Shown here: positions 1 to 5,571 of the stretch, one piece after another
Layout of the letters: every line of letters begins with the position of its first letter
How positions within the stretch are numbered: the stretch's first letter is position 1
Source of the DNA: an uncultured Pseudomonadales bacterium
GTDB lineage: Bacteria > Pseudomonadota > Gammaproteobacteria > Pseudomonadales > IMCC2047
Direction: 5' to 3'
Assembly: GCA_947258895.1 (NCBI GenBank)
Contig: CAMYKE010000232.1
Span: forward strand, 1-5,571
DNA: 5,571 bases
Notes under the pieces: model-generated
The model's input: only the letters and a program-made list of their open reading frames with translations
What the model was told of the DNA's origin: nothing
Databases searched by the model: none
Position numbers and translations under genes: made by a program

Positions 1-81
1 GGACTCTACCTGGTCGCTGTCGAGTATCCCCCCGCGTTTGGCCTGCCAGCCGACCAACCCATCCTGCCTTTCGTTGACTAG
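1..81 (+). CDS. truA: tRNA pseudouridine(38-40) synthase TruA, C-terminal end (partial)
   Basis: The window opens inside a reading frame of 26 codons ending in TAG at 79-81. It begins GLYLVAVEYP and ends LPFVD. This matches the end of TruA, where the E. coli protein has a GLYLVAVDYP strand followed by a Leu-Pro stretch and a short hydrophobic terminus. TruA isomerises uridines 38-40 in the anticodon arm of tRNAs in the cytoplasm; its catalytic Asp lies outside the window. Position supports the call, since truA directly precedes trpF in Pseudomonas and relatives. Only the last 26 residues are visible, so nothing can be said about the integrity of the rest. Confidence 0.85.
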   Translation, partial: GLYLVAVEYPPAFGLPADQPILPFVD

Positions 82-166
82 CCGCCATATCTCACTGATT
101 CGGCGATCCATGGCCAGAAACCTTGTCAGTACAGTGCGAATTGCCTATTTAGTTTCTCGCCGGATC

Positions 167-246
167 TTGCACGTTGTACGGAATTTTTCTCCTGCGGCTA
201 TAGCGACGGCTATCCCCTTAGTCGGAAAATCCCGTACACCGCACAA
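167..246. repeat. Long imperfect hairpin (inverted repeat) between truA and trpF
   Basis: Positions that sum to 413 pair with each other from 167/246 inward to 204/209, leaving a 4-nt loop GACG at 205-208. Of 38 opposed positions I count 27 Watson-Crick pairs and 2 G-T pairs, with no bulge on either side. The best parts are the outer arm TGTACGGAATTTT (175-187) with AAAATCCCGTACA (226-238), 12 of 13 paired, and the tip ATAGC (200-204) with GCTAT (209-213). No T-run follows, so it is not a standard intrinsic terminator. It could be a small palindromic repeat element, a structured leader or small RNA, or an mRNA processing site. The rest of 82-370 shows no credible gene. Confidence 0.6.
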
Positions 247-370
247 TCCCTCGGCGATAATTCCAAAAAATCGGTGAGATTATGTCTAGTCGCGGTGCCG
301 GGGATAACGACTCTGCAGAAGTTTTGTTACACTCCGTTCTTTGTGTGATGCGACTTCTACAGGAGAAATC

Positions 371-1012
371 GTGCCGCGAACACGCGTGAAAATTTGCGGA
401 ATCACCCGCCGGGCGGATGCACTGGCGGCAGTTATCGCGGGCGCCGACGCCCTGGGCCTGGTGTTTTATGCCGCCAGTCCGAGGGCAGTGACGCCGGCGC
501 AGGCCGCTGCGATAGTAAAAGGCCTGCCACCATTCGTCACCATCGTCGGTTTATTCGTCGATGCGGCGCCGGAATATCTGGCGGAGGTGATGGCGCAGGT
601 GCCGCTCGACCTTATCCAGTTTCATGGCAATGAGTCTCCCGAGGAGTGTGCAGCACTCAATCATCCGTTTATGAAAGCGATTCGCGTGACTGATACCACC
701 GATGTCGCACTCGAGGCACAGCGCTACGCGGCAGGCGTCGCCATCCTGGTCGATGCCTGGCACCCGACCTTAAAAGGCGGTACGGGGCAGAAGCTGGACT
801 GGAACAGGCTACCGGCGGATATCGGTATGCCGCTGGTCCTGGCTGGTGGCCTGAATGCGGGGAATGCCCGCGCCGCCATCGACACGGTGCGTCCTTATGG
901 AGTAGATGTCAGCGGTGGTGTCGAGTCAGGGAAGGGAATCAAGAGTCACCCGGAAATACGGCGTTTCATCGCCGCGGTAAATTCCATGACGACGGAAAAA
1001 GTTGGGAAATAG
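371..1012 (+). CDS. trpF: Phosphoribosylanthranilate isomerase TrpF
   Basis: TrpF converts N-(5-phosphoribosyl)anthranilate to CdRP, the third step of tryptophan synthesis, in the cytoplasm. The 213-residue product has normal family length and a complete (beta/alpha)8 barrel pattern. KICGIT at residues 7-12 carries the catalytic Cys9, and ILVDAW holds the general-acid Asp128. The phosphate-binding parts are GGTG (136-139), LAGGL (157-161) and DVSGGVE (179-185). I chose GTG at 371 because AGGAG (361-365) lies 5 nt upstream and homologues begin just before the KICGIT strand. An in-frame ATG at 341 would add ten unconserved residues without a ribosome site. No trpB or trpA follows; trpF next to accD is the usual layout in Pseudomonas-like genomes. 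The gene looks intact. Confidence 0.95.
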   Translation: MPRTRVKICGITRRADALAAVIAGADALGLVFYAASPRAVTPAQAAAIVKGLPPFVTIVGLFVDAAPEYLAEVMAQVPLDLIQFHGNESPEECAALNHPFMKAIRVTDTTDVALEAQRYAAGVAILVDAWHPTLKGGTGQKLDWNRLPADIGMPLVLAGGLNAGNARAAIDTVRPYGVDVSGGVESGKGIKSHPEIRRFIAAVNSMTTEKVGK

Positions 1013-1035
1013 GCGGCGATGCTCACATTTATGAG

Positions 1036-1041
1036 TATAAT
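1036..1041 (+). promoter_or_regulatory. Possible -10 element upstream of accD
   Basis: A perfect TATAAT lies 24 nt after the trpF stop and 45 nt before the original accD ATG at 1087. I find no convincing -35 hexamer 15-19 nt upstream (that stretch is GC-rich and overlaps the trpF stop), and the bases just before it are GAG, not the TGN of an extended -10. A promoter separating accD from trpF is plausible but rests on this one hexamer. Confidence 0.35.
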
Positions 1042-1071
1042 GGGCACAGTTAGTATCCATTGGTCATCGAC

Positions 1072-1076
1072 AGGAA
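1072..1076 (+). promoter_or_regulatory. Ribosome binding site of the original accD start
   Basis: AGGAA is followed by ten A/T-rich bases and ATG at 1087-1089, a normal spacing. It marks where accD translation should begin. As the sequence reads, this ATG opens only seven codons (ATG AGA CCG and on) ending at TAA 1108-1110, because the accD frame resumes one position off. Confidence 0.6.
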
Positions 1077-1086
1077 ATAATTAAAA

Positions 1087-1144
1087 ATGAGACCGACCGG
1101 AGCTGGATAATAATCACGATGTCTGCCCGAAATGCGATTACCAC
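1087..1144 (+). pseudogene. accD: Damaged 5' end of accD (start codon plus half of the zinc ribbon)
   Basis: ATG at 1087 is in a different frame from the rest of accD. In the accD frame, 1091-1144 reads [18 protein letters not shown] and runs straight into the open frame at 1145. This is the known AccD zinc-ribbon region (YRxEL then VCPKCxHHMR). TGA at 1088-1090 stops this frame upstream. The residues expected between Met1-Ser2 and this point are absent: in E. coli and Pseudomonas about 33-37 residues including the first CxxC pair. The join appears to lie at about 1091-1092, with ATGAG from the original start and ACCGACCGGAG from the Tyr-Arg-Pro-Glu codons. The lost length is about 100 nt and is 2 modulo 3, so the frame is broken. 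Confidence 0.8.
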
Positions 1145-1948
1145 ATGCGCATCAGCGCGCGGCGCCGGCTCGAATTATTCCTGGATCCGGGTGAGCGGGT
1201 TGAGCTTGGTACGGAATTTGAGCCCATCGACAAGCTGAAATTCAAGGATTCCAAGCGCTATAAGGACAGGCTGTCAGCTGCCCAGAAAAGCACCGGCGAG
1301 AAAGATGCCCTGGTCGCCATGAAAGGTGCCGTGCTTGGCGTACCCGTAGTGGCCAGCAGTTTCGAATTCAATTTTATGGCCGGTTCGATGGGCGCTGTGG
1401 TCGGTGCCCGGTTCGTGGCCGGTGCCGAGCAGAGTCTCAAGGACCGGATTCCGTTGATCTGTTTTTCGACCAGCGGCGGAGCACGGATGCAGGAAGCGTT
1501 GCTGTCCCTGATGCAGATGGCCAAGACCAGCGCGGCAATCCAGAAGCTCAAGGATGCCGGTATCCCGTACATTTCGGTGCTAACGGACCCTGTATACGGC
1601 GGCGTGTCCGCCAGCCTTGCGATGCTCGGCGACCTGATCATTGCCGAGCCCAAGGCGCTGATCGGGTTTGCCGGTCCGCGGGTCATCGAGCAGACCGTGC
1701 GCGAGAAGCTGCCGGAAGGTTTCCAGCGTAGCGAATTTTTACTGGAACATGGTGCCGTGGATATGATCGTGCGCCGATCGGAAATGCGCGATACGCTGGC
1801 GCGGATCCTTGTCAAACTGGTTCCTGAACTAAATCCCGAAGCGAACGAGCCGGAAACCGCTGCCGAAACCGACATCAACACCGATACCGATACCGAAACC
1901 GAAACCGATACCATCACCGAGACTGATACCGAGGCCCGCGCCAACTAG
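1145..1948 (+). CDS. accD: Acetyl-CoA carboxylase carboxyltransferase subunit beta (AccD), N-terminally disrupted
   Basis: AccD with AccA moves carboxyl from carboxybiotin on AccB to acetyl-CoA, giving malonyl-CoA for fatty acid synthesis in the cytoplasm. The 267-residue open part contains the whole crotonase-like carboxyltransferase domain: [10 protein letters not shown] (34-43), [11 protein letters not shown] (80-90), SGGARMQE (110-117), [12 protein letters not shown] (152-163) and [17 protein letters not shown] (174-190). All are close to the E. coli and Pseudomonas enzymes. ATG 1145 is a conserved internal Met (of HMRI) and has no ribosome site, so it is only the first available ATG in this frame. 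The true start is 1087, and about 100 nt with the first zinc-binding CxxC are missing in between. From residue 241 an acidic Thr-Asp/Thr-Glu tail follows. Since accD is normally essential, either the sequence has an error or another copy exists. Confidence 0.9.
   Translation: MRISARRRLELFLDPGERVELGTEFEPIDKLKFKDSKRYKDRLSAAQKSTGEKDALVAMKGAVLGVPVVASSFEFNFMAGSMGAVVGARFVAGAEQSLKDRIPLICFSTSGGARMQEALLSLMQMAKTSAAIQKLKDAGIPYISVLTDPVYGGVSASLAMLGDLIIAEPKALIGFAGPRVIEQTVREKLPEGFQRSEFLLEHGAVDMIVRRSEMRDTLARILVKLVPELNPEANEPETAAETDINTDTDTETETDTITETDTEARAN
1865..1933 (+). repeat. Degenerate hexanucleotide repeat (ACCGAT/ACCGAA) encoding the AccD tail
   Basis: The last part of accD is built from a six-base unit, ACC followed by GAT, GAA, GAC or GAG, repeated about ten times with a few variants (ATCAAC, ATCACC, ACTGAT). 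It encodes alternating Thr and Asp/Glu, after an already acidic stretch. Such tracts grow and shrink by slippage in whole units that keep the frame. AccD C-termini are variable and often acidic in this group, so the tail is probably a disordered extension outside the catalytic domain. Confidence 0.85.
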
Positions 1949-2001
1949 AACTTTGGCAGCAATTCCGGGAGGTAGCGGTACGACTTTGATACTTGTAGTA
2001 A

Positions 2002-3288
2002 ATGGCAGATAGTCTGTCGGGCACTGATATTCAGTACTGGCTCCGTAAGCTGGAGCAGATGAACCCGGATAAGATAGAACTCGGGCTCGATCGTATCCAT
2101 CGGGTCGCGCAGCGACTCTCGCTCGGCCGCATCGCCGGCAAGATAGTCACTATTGCCGGCACCAATGGGAAAGGTTCCTGTGTTCGCGTCGCCGAGCAGA
2201 TTCTCCTCGCGTCCGGCTACCGGGTTGGTAGTTATACCTCGCCGCATGTCAGTCAGTTCAATGAGCGAATTCGAATCCAGGGCACCAGTGCCAGTGATGC
2301 GCAACTTTGCAAAGCGTTCGCCGCGATCGAAACCGCTCGTCAGGATGTGCATCTTACCTATTTCGAATTCACTACCCTGGCTGCATTCGTGCTGTTTGGC
2401 GAGGCGCAGCTGGATGTCGCGCTGCTGGAGGTTGGCCTGGGCGGGCGTTTGGACGCGGTGAATACCGTAGACCCCGATGTCGCGGTCGTAACCAGCATTG
2501 CGCTGGACCACCAGAACCGGCTGGGGAATTCCCGTGAGGAGATTGGCTTTGAGAAAGCCGGTATATTCCGCGCCGGGATTGCGGCGGTCTGCGGCGATCC
2601 GGAACCCCCTGTCACGCTGCTGCGGCATGCTGCAAAGCTCGGAGCAAAGATACAACTGCTCGGCGAGGACTTTGGCTACCGGCTGCAGGATACCGGGTGC
2701 TGGTATTGGTGGAGTGAAACCGGTGCGACGCCCGTGCAAGTGAATGACCTGCCGCTGCCCAGACTACCGGTGGCCAATGCGGCCGTTGCGCTGCAGGCGA
2801 TCCAGCAACTGGGGCTCACGATTTCCCGCAGCCATCTGGAGGCAGGCCTCAATTCCGCAGCCCTGGAGGGGCGCTTTCAGCGCTTCGAAAAGCCGGTTCC
2901 AACCGTATTTGATGTGGCGCATAATGCGGCAGCGGCTGCCTACCTGGCTGCGAGGCTGGCGGCGCAATCGGTTGCCGGGAAAATAGTTGTGATATGCGGC
3001 ATACTTGCCGACAAGGATATTGATGAGATTATCGCGCCGCTGCTACCGCTGGGCGATGCCTGGCTGGCCGCGGACCTCGATACCGAGCGCGCCGCTCCGG
3101 CGCAACTGCTTGTGGAACACATCACCAACGCCGGCGGGCGCAACGCAGTGGCGTGTGAGAACGTCGCAGTGGCGCTGCAGGCAGCTTTTGCAGATGCGAC
3201 AGCGGATGACCTGGTGGTCGTTTTCGGGTCGTTTTACACCGTGGCAGATGGCTTGAAATACATGAACAGGATCACACTCGATGGATGA
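2002..3288 (+). CDS. folC: Bifunctional dihydrofolate synthase / folylpolyglutamate synthase FolC
   Basis: FolC joins L-glutamate to dihydropteroate and adds further glutamates to folates, using ATP in the cytoplasm. The 428-residue length is normal (E. coli 422). Visible Mur-ligase-type motifs are the P-loop GTNGKGS (53-59), YTSPH (78-82) with NERI (87-90), LEVGLGGRLDAVN (142-154), SIALDH (165-170), EKAGIFR (184-190), EGRFQ (289-293), FDVAHNA (303-309) and FGSFYTVAD (408-416). The usual HNP of the last ATP-site motif is HNA here. Start: TAA lies in frame immediately before ATG 2002, so this is the first possible start and the N-terminus aligns with homologues. The nearest strong Shine-Dalgarno, GGGAGGT at 1967-1973, is 28 nt away, so initiation may be weak or coupled to accD. 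Its end overlaps dedD by 8 nt. Confidence 0.95.
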   Translation: MADSLSGTDIQYWLRKLEQMNPDKIELGLDRIHRVAQRLSLGRIAGKIVTIAGTNGKGSCVRVAEQILLASGYRVGSYTSPHVSQFNERIRIQGTSASDAQLCKAFAAIETARQDVHLTYFEFTTLAAFVLFGEAQLDVALLEVGLGGRLDAVNTVDPDVAVVTSIALDHQNRLGNSREEIGFEKAGIFRAGIAAVCGDPEPPVTLLRHAAKLGAKIQLLGEDFGYRLQDTGCWYWWSETGATPVQVNDLPLPRLPVANAAVALQAIQQLGLTISRSHLEAGLNSAALEGRFQRFEKPVPTVFDVAHNAAAAAYLAARLAAQSVAGKIVVICGILADKDIDEIIAPLLPLGDAWLAADLDTERAAPAQLLVEHITNAGGRNAVACENVAVALQAAFADATADDLVVVFGSFYTVADGLKYMNRITLDG

Positions 3289-3826
3289 CGGGTTAAAACA
3301 ACGCTTGATCGGCGCGATAGTCATTATTGCGGCTGCGATTATCTTTATTCCCATGATTTTCGACGACAGTGGCTCCAGCCCTGCCGATATCCAGGTTGAT
3401 ATCCCGCAAAAACCGGATGTGCCCAAACTGGAGTTTTCCAAACCCCGGCAGCCTGAAGTGACCCCTGAAATGAAGGCTCAGCCGGAGTTCCTGCCCGAAA
3501 CGTCTGCGGCAAACCCCGCGGCACCCGGCGCGCCGGCCGGGGACGCTGCCAACCTGGACTCAAAGCCCGCAGCAAGCGCCAGCGGAGTAGCAGGTTGGGC
3601 CGTGCAACTGGGCAGTTTCGAGGAACTGGAAAATTCGGAGACGCTACGCGACAAGTTGCGCAAGGCGGGGTACAAGGCCTACATCAAGTATCGACCGGAC
3701 CGCTCACCGGTGCTCATCCAGGTATTCGTGGGACCGGAATTAAAGCGCTCCGCAGCCGATCACCTGCAGAACAAATTGCAAACCGAGTTTGCACTCGAGG
3801 GCTTCGTGGTGCGCTATGAGCCCTGA
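3281..3826 (+). CDS. dedD: SPOR-domain cell division protein (DedD-like)
   Basis: This is a 181-residue bitopic inner-membrane protein. A short charged start (MDDGLKQR) precedes a hydrophobic segment at about residues 9-27 (IGAIVIIAAAIIFIPMIF). A Pro/Ala-rich, low-complexity periplasmic linker covers about 40-102, and a SPOR domain about 103-181 (GWAVQLGSFEELENSETL through VLIQVFVGPE to the end). SPOR domains bind denuded septal peptidoglycan; E. coli DedD helps constriction at the septum. The layout and the place between folC and cvpA match dedD, although the linker is shorter than in E. coli (220 residues). ATG 3281 overlaps the folC stop, which suggests translational coupling. The linker is the least conserved part, so losses inside it could not be recognised. 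Confidence 0.9.
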   Translation: MDDGLKQRLIGAIVIIAAAIIFIPMIFDDSGSSPADIQVDIPQKPDVPKLEFSKPRQPEVTPEMKAQPEFLPETSAANPAAPGAPAGDAANLDSKPAASASGVAGWAVQLGSFEELENSETLRDKLRKAGYKAYIKYRPDRSPVLIQVFVGPELKRSAADHLQNKLQTEFALEGFVVRYEP

Positions 3827-3838
3827 GGTTTTGGCGCC

Positions 3839-3854
3839 GTACGCGGGCGCGTAC
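3839..3854. promoter_or_regulatory. 16-bp palindrome upstream of the cvpA-purF promoter
   Basis: GTACGCG and CGCGTAC flank a central GG, a 7-bp perfect inverted repeat. It ends two bases before the predicted -35 hexamer and 12 nt after the dedD stop. As RNA it could form a 6-bp stem with loop GGGC, but no T-run follows, so a terminator role is weak. Its place suits a regulator-binding site. It does not resemble the E. coli PurR operator (ACGCAAACGTTTTCGT type), which controls cvpA-purF there. Confidence 0.4.
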
Positions 3855-3856
3855 AT

Positions 3857-3885
3857 TTGCCATTAACCGGACAGGACACTAGAAT
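3857..3885 (+). promoter_or_regulatory. Predicted sigma70-type promoter for cvpA-purF
   Basis: TTGCCA (3857-3862) and TAGAAT (3880-3885) each match the consensus at five of six positions and are separated by exactly 17 nt. Transcription would start near 3892, giving a leader of about 33 nt before the cvpA ATG. It is the best promoter match in the window and falls where the cvpA-purF unit is separately transcribed in E. coli. Confidence 0.6.
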
Positions 3886-3924
3886 GCGCCGCTTTACGTA
3901 CCTTCTGTTTTAGCAAGGGTGGCT

Positions 3925-4419
3925 ATGAACTGGGCTGACTGGCTCATTATCCTGATCATCGGTATATCCACCTTCGTCAGCCTGTACCGGGGTTTTATCA
4001 AGGAAGCGCTCTCGCTGGTGGTCTGGATCACCGCGTTCGTGGTGGCCCGTACTTTCAGTTTTAACCTGGCCGTGGTGCTTGCGCAATATATCGATGTTTA
4101 TTCGGTGCGGGTGGCGGCCGCGTTTGCGATCCTGTTCGCGGCCACCCTGATTGTCGGCACGCTGCTCAATCATTTAGTCGCGGCCATGGTGCGCGCTACC
4201 GGATTAACGGGTACCGACCGGATATTGGGAATGGCTTTCGGGATGGCCCGGGGCGGCCTGCTGATCGTGGTAGCGGTGGCGCTGTTAAAGCACACGCCGC
4301 TGGCACAGGACGCCTGGTGGTCGTCTTCCTACCTGGTGCCACGGTTTTTATTACTGGAGGAGTGGTCCTTCAATTTGTTTCGGGAATTGGCGAATTACCT
4401 GCTGAGTCTGGGTCGATGA
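3925..4419 (+). CDS. cvpA: CvpA family inner-membrane protein
   Basis: CvpA is a small inner-membrane protein named for its requirement in colicin V production and often encoded directly before purF; its molecular activity is not settled. The 164-residue product matches the family in length (E. coli 162). It has four hydrophobic segments at about residues 5-22, 29-45, 63-87 and 104-121. Family signatures are SLYRGFIKEALSLVVW (19-34) and the GLTGTDRILGMAFGMARG stretch (93-110). ATG 3925 is preferred because AAGGG lies 5-6 nt upstream and MNWADW matches homologous starts. A GTG at 3919 is in frame but overlaps the ribosome site. The 112-nt gap to purF holds no gene; a tandem CGATAAT (4474-4487) there contains two GATAAT hexamers that could act as weak -10 elements. 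Confidence 0.93.
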   Translation: MNWADWLIILIIGISTFVSLYRGFIKEALSLVVWITAFVVARTFSFNLAVVLAQYIDVYSVRVAAAFAILFAATLIVGTLLNHLVAAMVRATGLTGTDRILGMAFGMARGGLLIVVAVALLKHTPLAQDAWWSSSYLVPRFLLLEEWSFNLFRELANYLLSLGR

Positions 4420-4531
4420 GCACCGATTTCAGCAGGGCAATTTTGCGCTACTCGAAACTGTTCAATTGGTCGCCGATAATCGATAATGGTGTTGACTGGT
4501 AGAGACGTATTTAAGAGGGGTTCGTAAACAC

Positions 4532-4921
4532 ATGTGCGGTATTGTCGGCATTGTAGCCAAATCGATGGTCAACCAGTCGTTGTATGACGCGTTGACCGTG
4601 CTTCAGCACCGCGGCCAGGACGCGGCCGGGATGGTGACCTGTGACGCAGGTAAATTCGCCCTGCGCAAGGACAATGGCCTGGTACGTGACGTGTTCAGCC
4701 AACGCCATATGGATCGGCTGTCGGGTAATATGGGTATCGCGCATGTGCGCTATCCAACTGCGGGCACCTCGAGCTCCAAGGAATCGCAGCCGTTCTACGT
4801 GAATTCTCCCTATGGCATTGCCCTGGCGCACAACGGCAACCTCACGAACGCCGCGACCCTGAAGCGGGATCTGTTCGCGATGGACCTGCGCCACATCAAT
4901 ACCAGTCGAGCGCGTCCATGA
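4532..4921 (+). CDS. purF: Amidophosphoribosyltransferase PurF, N-terminal glutaminase fragment (frame broken)
   Basis: PurF makes 5-phosphoribosylamine from PRPP and glutamine, the first committed step of purine synthesis. This frame starts MCGIVGI, so Cys2 is the glutaminase nucleophile exposed after Met removal. [16 protein letters not shown] (18-33), HVRYPTAG (71-78) and HNGNLTN (100-106) form the glutamine and oxyanion site. The match runs to HINT (121-124), after which the frame gives only SRARP and a stop. The rest of PurF continues in another frame (next entry). Homologues carry SSDSEVLLNVFAHEL and about 16 more residues at this point; they are absent. AGAGGGG at 4514-4520 lies 11 nt before the ATG. 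As read, the fragment would be a glutaminase domain missing part of its structure. Confidence 0.9.
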   Translation: MCGIVGIVAKSMVNQSLYDALTVLQHRGQDAAGMVTCDAGKFALRKDNGLVRDVFSQRHMDRLSGNMGIAHVRYPTAGTSSSKESQPFYVNSPYGIALAHNGNLTNAATLKRDLFAMDLRHINTSRARP

Positions 4922-5571
4922 GCGCTGCTCCGGTGCCTATGCCGTAATCTCCATGATTAATGGCTACGGCATTCTGGGTTATCGTGATCCGCTGGGGATC
5001 CGGCCGCTGGTGTTCGGCGAGCGCAAGACCCGCAAGGGAAAGGAATACATGATCGCGTCCGAGAGCGTCGCGCTCGATACTCTCGGGTTCACGCTGATTC
5101 GTGATGTCGATCCCGGTGAGGCGATCTACATCGACGTCAATGGCAACCTGCACACGCAGCAGTGTGCCAAGGCACCGCGCCTGGTGCCCTGCATATTCGA
5201 GCACGTCTACCTGGCGCGCCCGGATTCGATCATTGATCAGATCTCGGTGTACAAGGCACGGCTGCGCATGGGCGAGAAACTGGCGGAGAAGATTCTCCGC
5301 GAGCGCCCTGACCATGATATCGACGTGGTGATCCCGATCCCCGATACCAGCCGTACTTCGGCGCTGCAACTGGCCAATCGGCTCGGGCTCAAGTTTCGCG
5401 AGGGATTTATCAAGAACCGCTATATCGGACGTACTTTTATCATGCCCGGGCAGGCATTGCGCAAGAAATCGGTAAAACAAAAGCTCAATGCCATCGACCT
5501 CGAATTCATGGGCAAGAACGTACTGTTGGTGGACGACTCTATCGTGCGCGGTACCACCTGCAAGCAGATTA
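4905..5571 (+). pseudogene. purF: Amidophosphoribosyltransferase PurF, remainder in a shifted frame (runs off the window)
   Basis: From 4905 a different frame reads [18 protein letters not shown] and stays open to the window edge, with no start codon before ATG 4953. It continues Pur[12 protein letters not shown] (from 4980), [11 protein letters not shown], the phosphoribosyltransferase part with [13 protein letters not shown], the flexible-loop sequence GRTFIMPGQ (5427-5453), and the PRPP-binding motif [13 protein letters not shown] (5520-5558). All match gammaproteobacterial PurF closely and no other damage is seen. Relative to homologues about 31 residues between HINT and this point are missing, and the lost length is 2 modulo 3. 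The C-terminal end lies beyond the window. Because both sides are strongly conserved, the break looks recent or artificial, not long-term decay. Confidence 0.88.

Noticed and set aside
38..277. 79-residue open frame across the truA end and the intergenic region
   Set aside because: It overlaps the truA 3' end in another frame, has no ribosome site, shows no recognisable domain and runs through the hairpin at 167-246.
328..333. TACACT as a -10 element for trpF
   Set aside because: Only four of six bases match and no acceptable -35 hexamer lies 16-18 nt upstream, so it is not supported as a promoter.
1013..1086. Loss of trpB and trpA between trpF and accD
   Set aside because: trpF directly followed by accD is the normal arrangement in Pseudomonas-like gammaproteobacteria, where trpBA lie elsewhere.
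1087..1147. Programmed frameshifting or translational bypass to rescue accD
   Set aside because: Conserved coding sequence, including a CxxC pair, is missing rather than interrupted by extra bases, so recoding could not restore the protein; no slippery site is seen.
1258..1944. 228-residue minus-strand frame with a Val-Ser repeat start, opposite accD
   Set aside because: It is the antisense shadow of accD; the Val-Ser repeat is just the reverse complement of the ACCGAW tract.
1945..2739. 264-residue minus-strand frame opposite folC
   Set aside because: folC is a full-length, motif-complete gene on the + strand; the antisense frame has no recognisable features and arises from codon bias.
4896..5480. 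194-residue minus-strand frame opposite purF
   Set aside because: The + strand here encodes well-conserved PurF sequence in one frame, so this is a shadow.

Overview
The window carries the conserved gammaproteobacterial block truA - trpF - accD - folC - dedD - cvpA - purF, all on the + strand. Gene order and protein similarity resemble Pseudomonas and related gammaproteobacteria, with trpF directly before accD and no trpBA between them. The DNA is fairly GC-rich with GC-biased third codon positions. The source is most likely a free-living gammaproteobacterium; genus cannot be told from this. Family assignments rest on remembered homologues, not on searches.

Layout: 1-81 is the end of truA (tRNA pseudouridine synthase). 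82-370 has no convincing gene but holds an 80-nt imperfect hairpin (167-246). trpF (371-1012, tryptophan synthesis) is intact. accD (acetyl-CoA carboxylase beta subunit) has its natural ribosome site and ATG at 1072-1089, but the first part of the coding sequence is missing and the frame is broken; the open part is 1145-1948 and ends in a repetitive Thr-Asp/Thr-Glu tail. folC (2002-3288, folate synthesis) overlaps dedD (3281-3826, SPOR-domain division protein) by 8 nt. A good sigma70-type promoter (3857-3885) with a 16-bp palindrome just upstream precedes cvpA (3925-4419, membrane protein) and purF (4532 to the end, first step of purine synthesis). purF is also broken: about 90-100 nt are missing near 4904 and the frame changes.

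The genes are housekeeping functions: tryptophan, fatty acid, folate and purine synthesis plus two envelope proteins. The block is a conserved neighbourhood, not one pathway, though folate and purine synthesis are linked through one-carbon units. I see no mobile element, CRISPR, tRNA, rRNA or novel multi-gene system. The points that deserve attention are the two similar frame-breaking losses in accD and purF, the long hairpin before trpF, the repeat-encoded AccD tail, and the palindrome at the cvpA-purF promoter.
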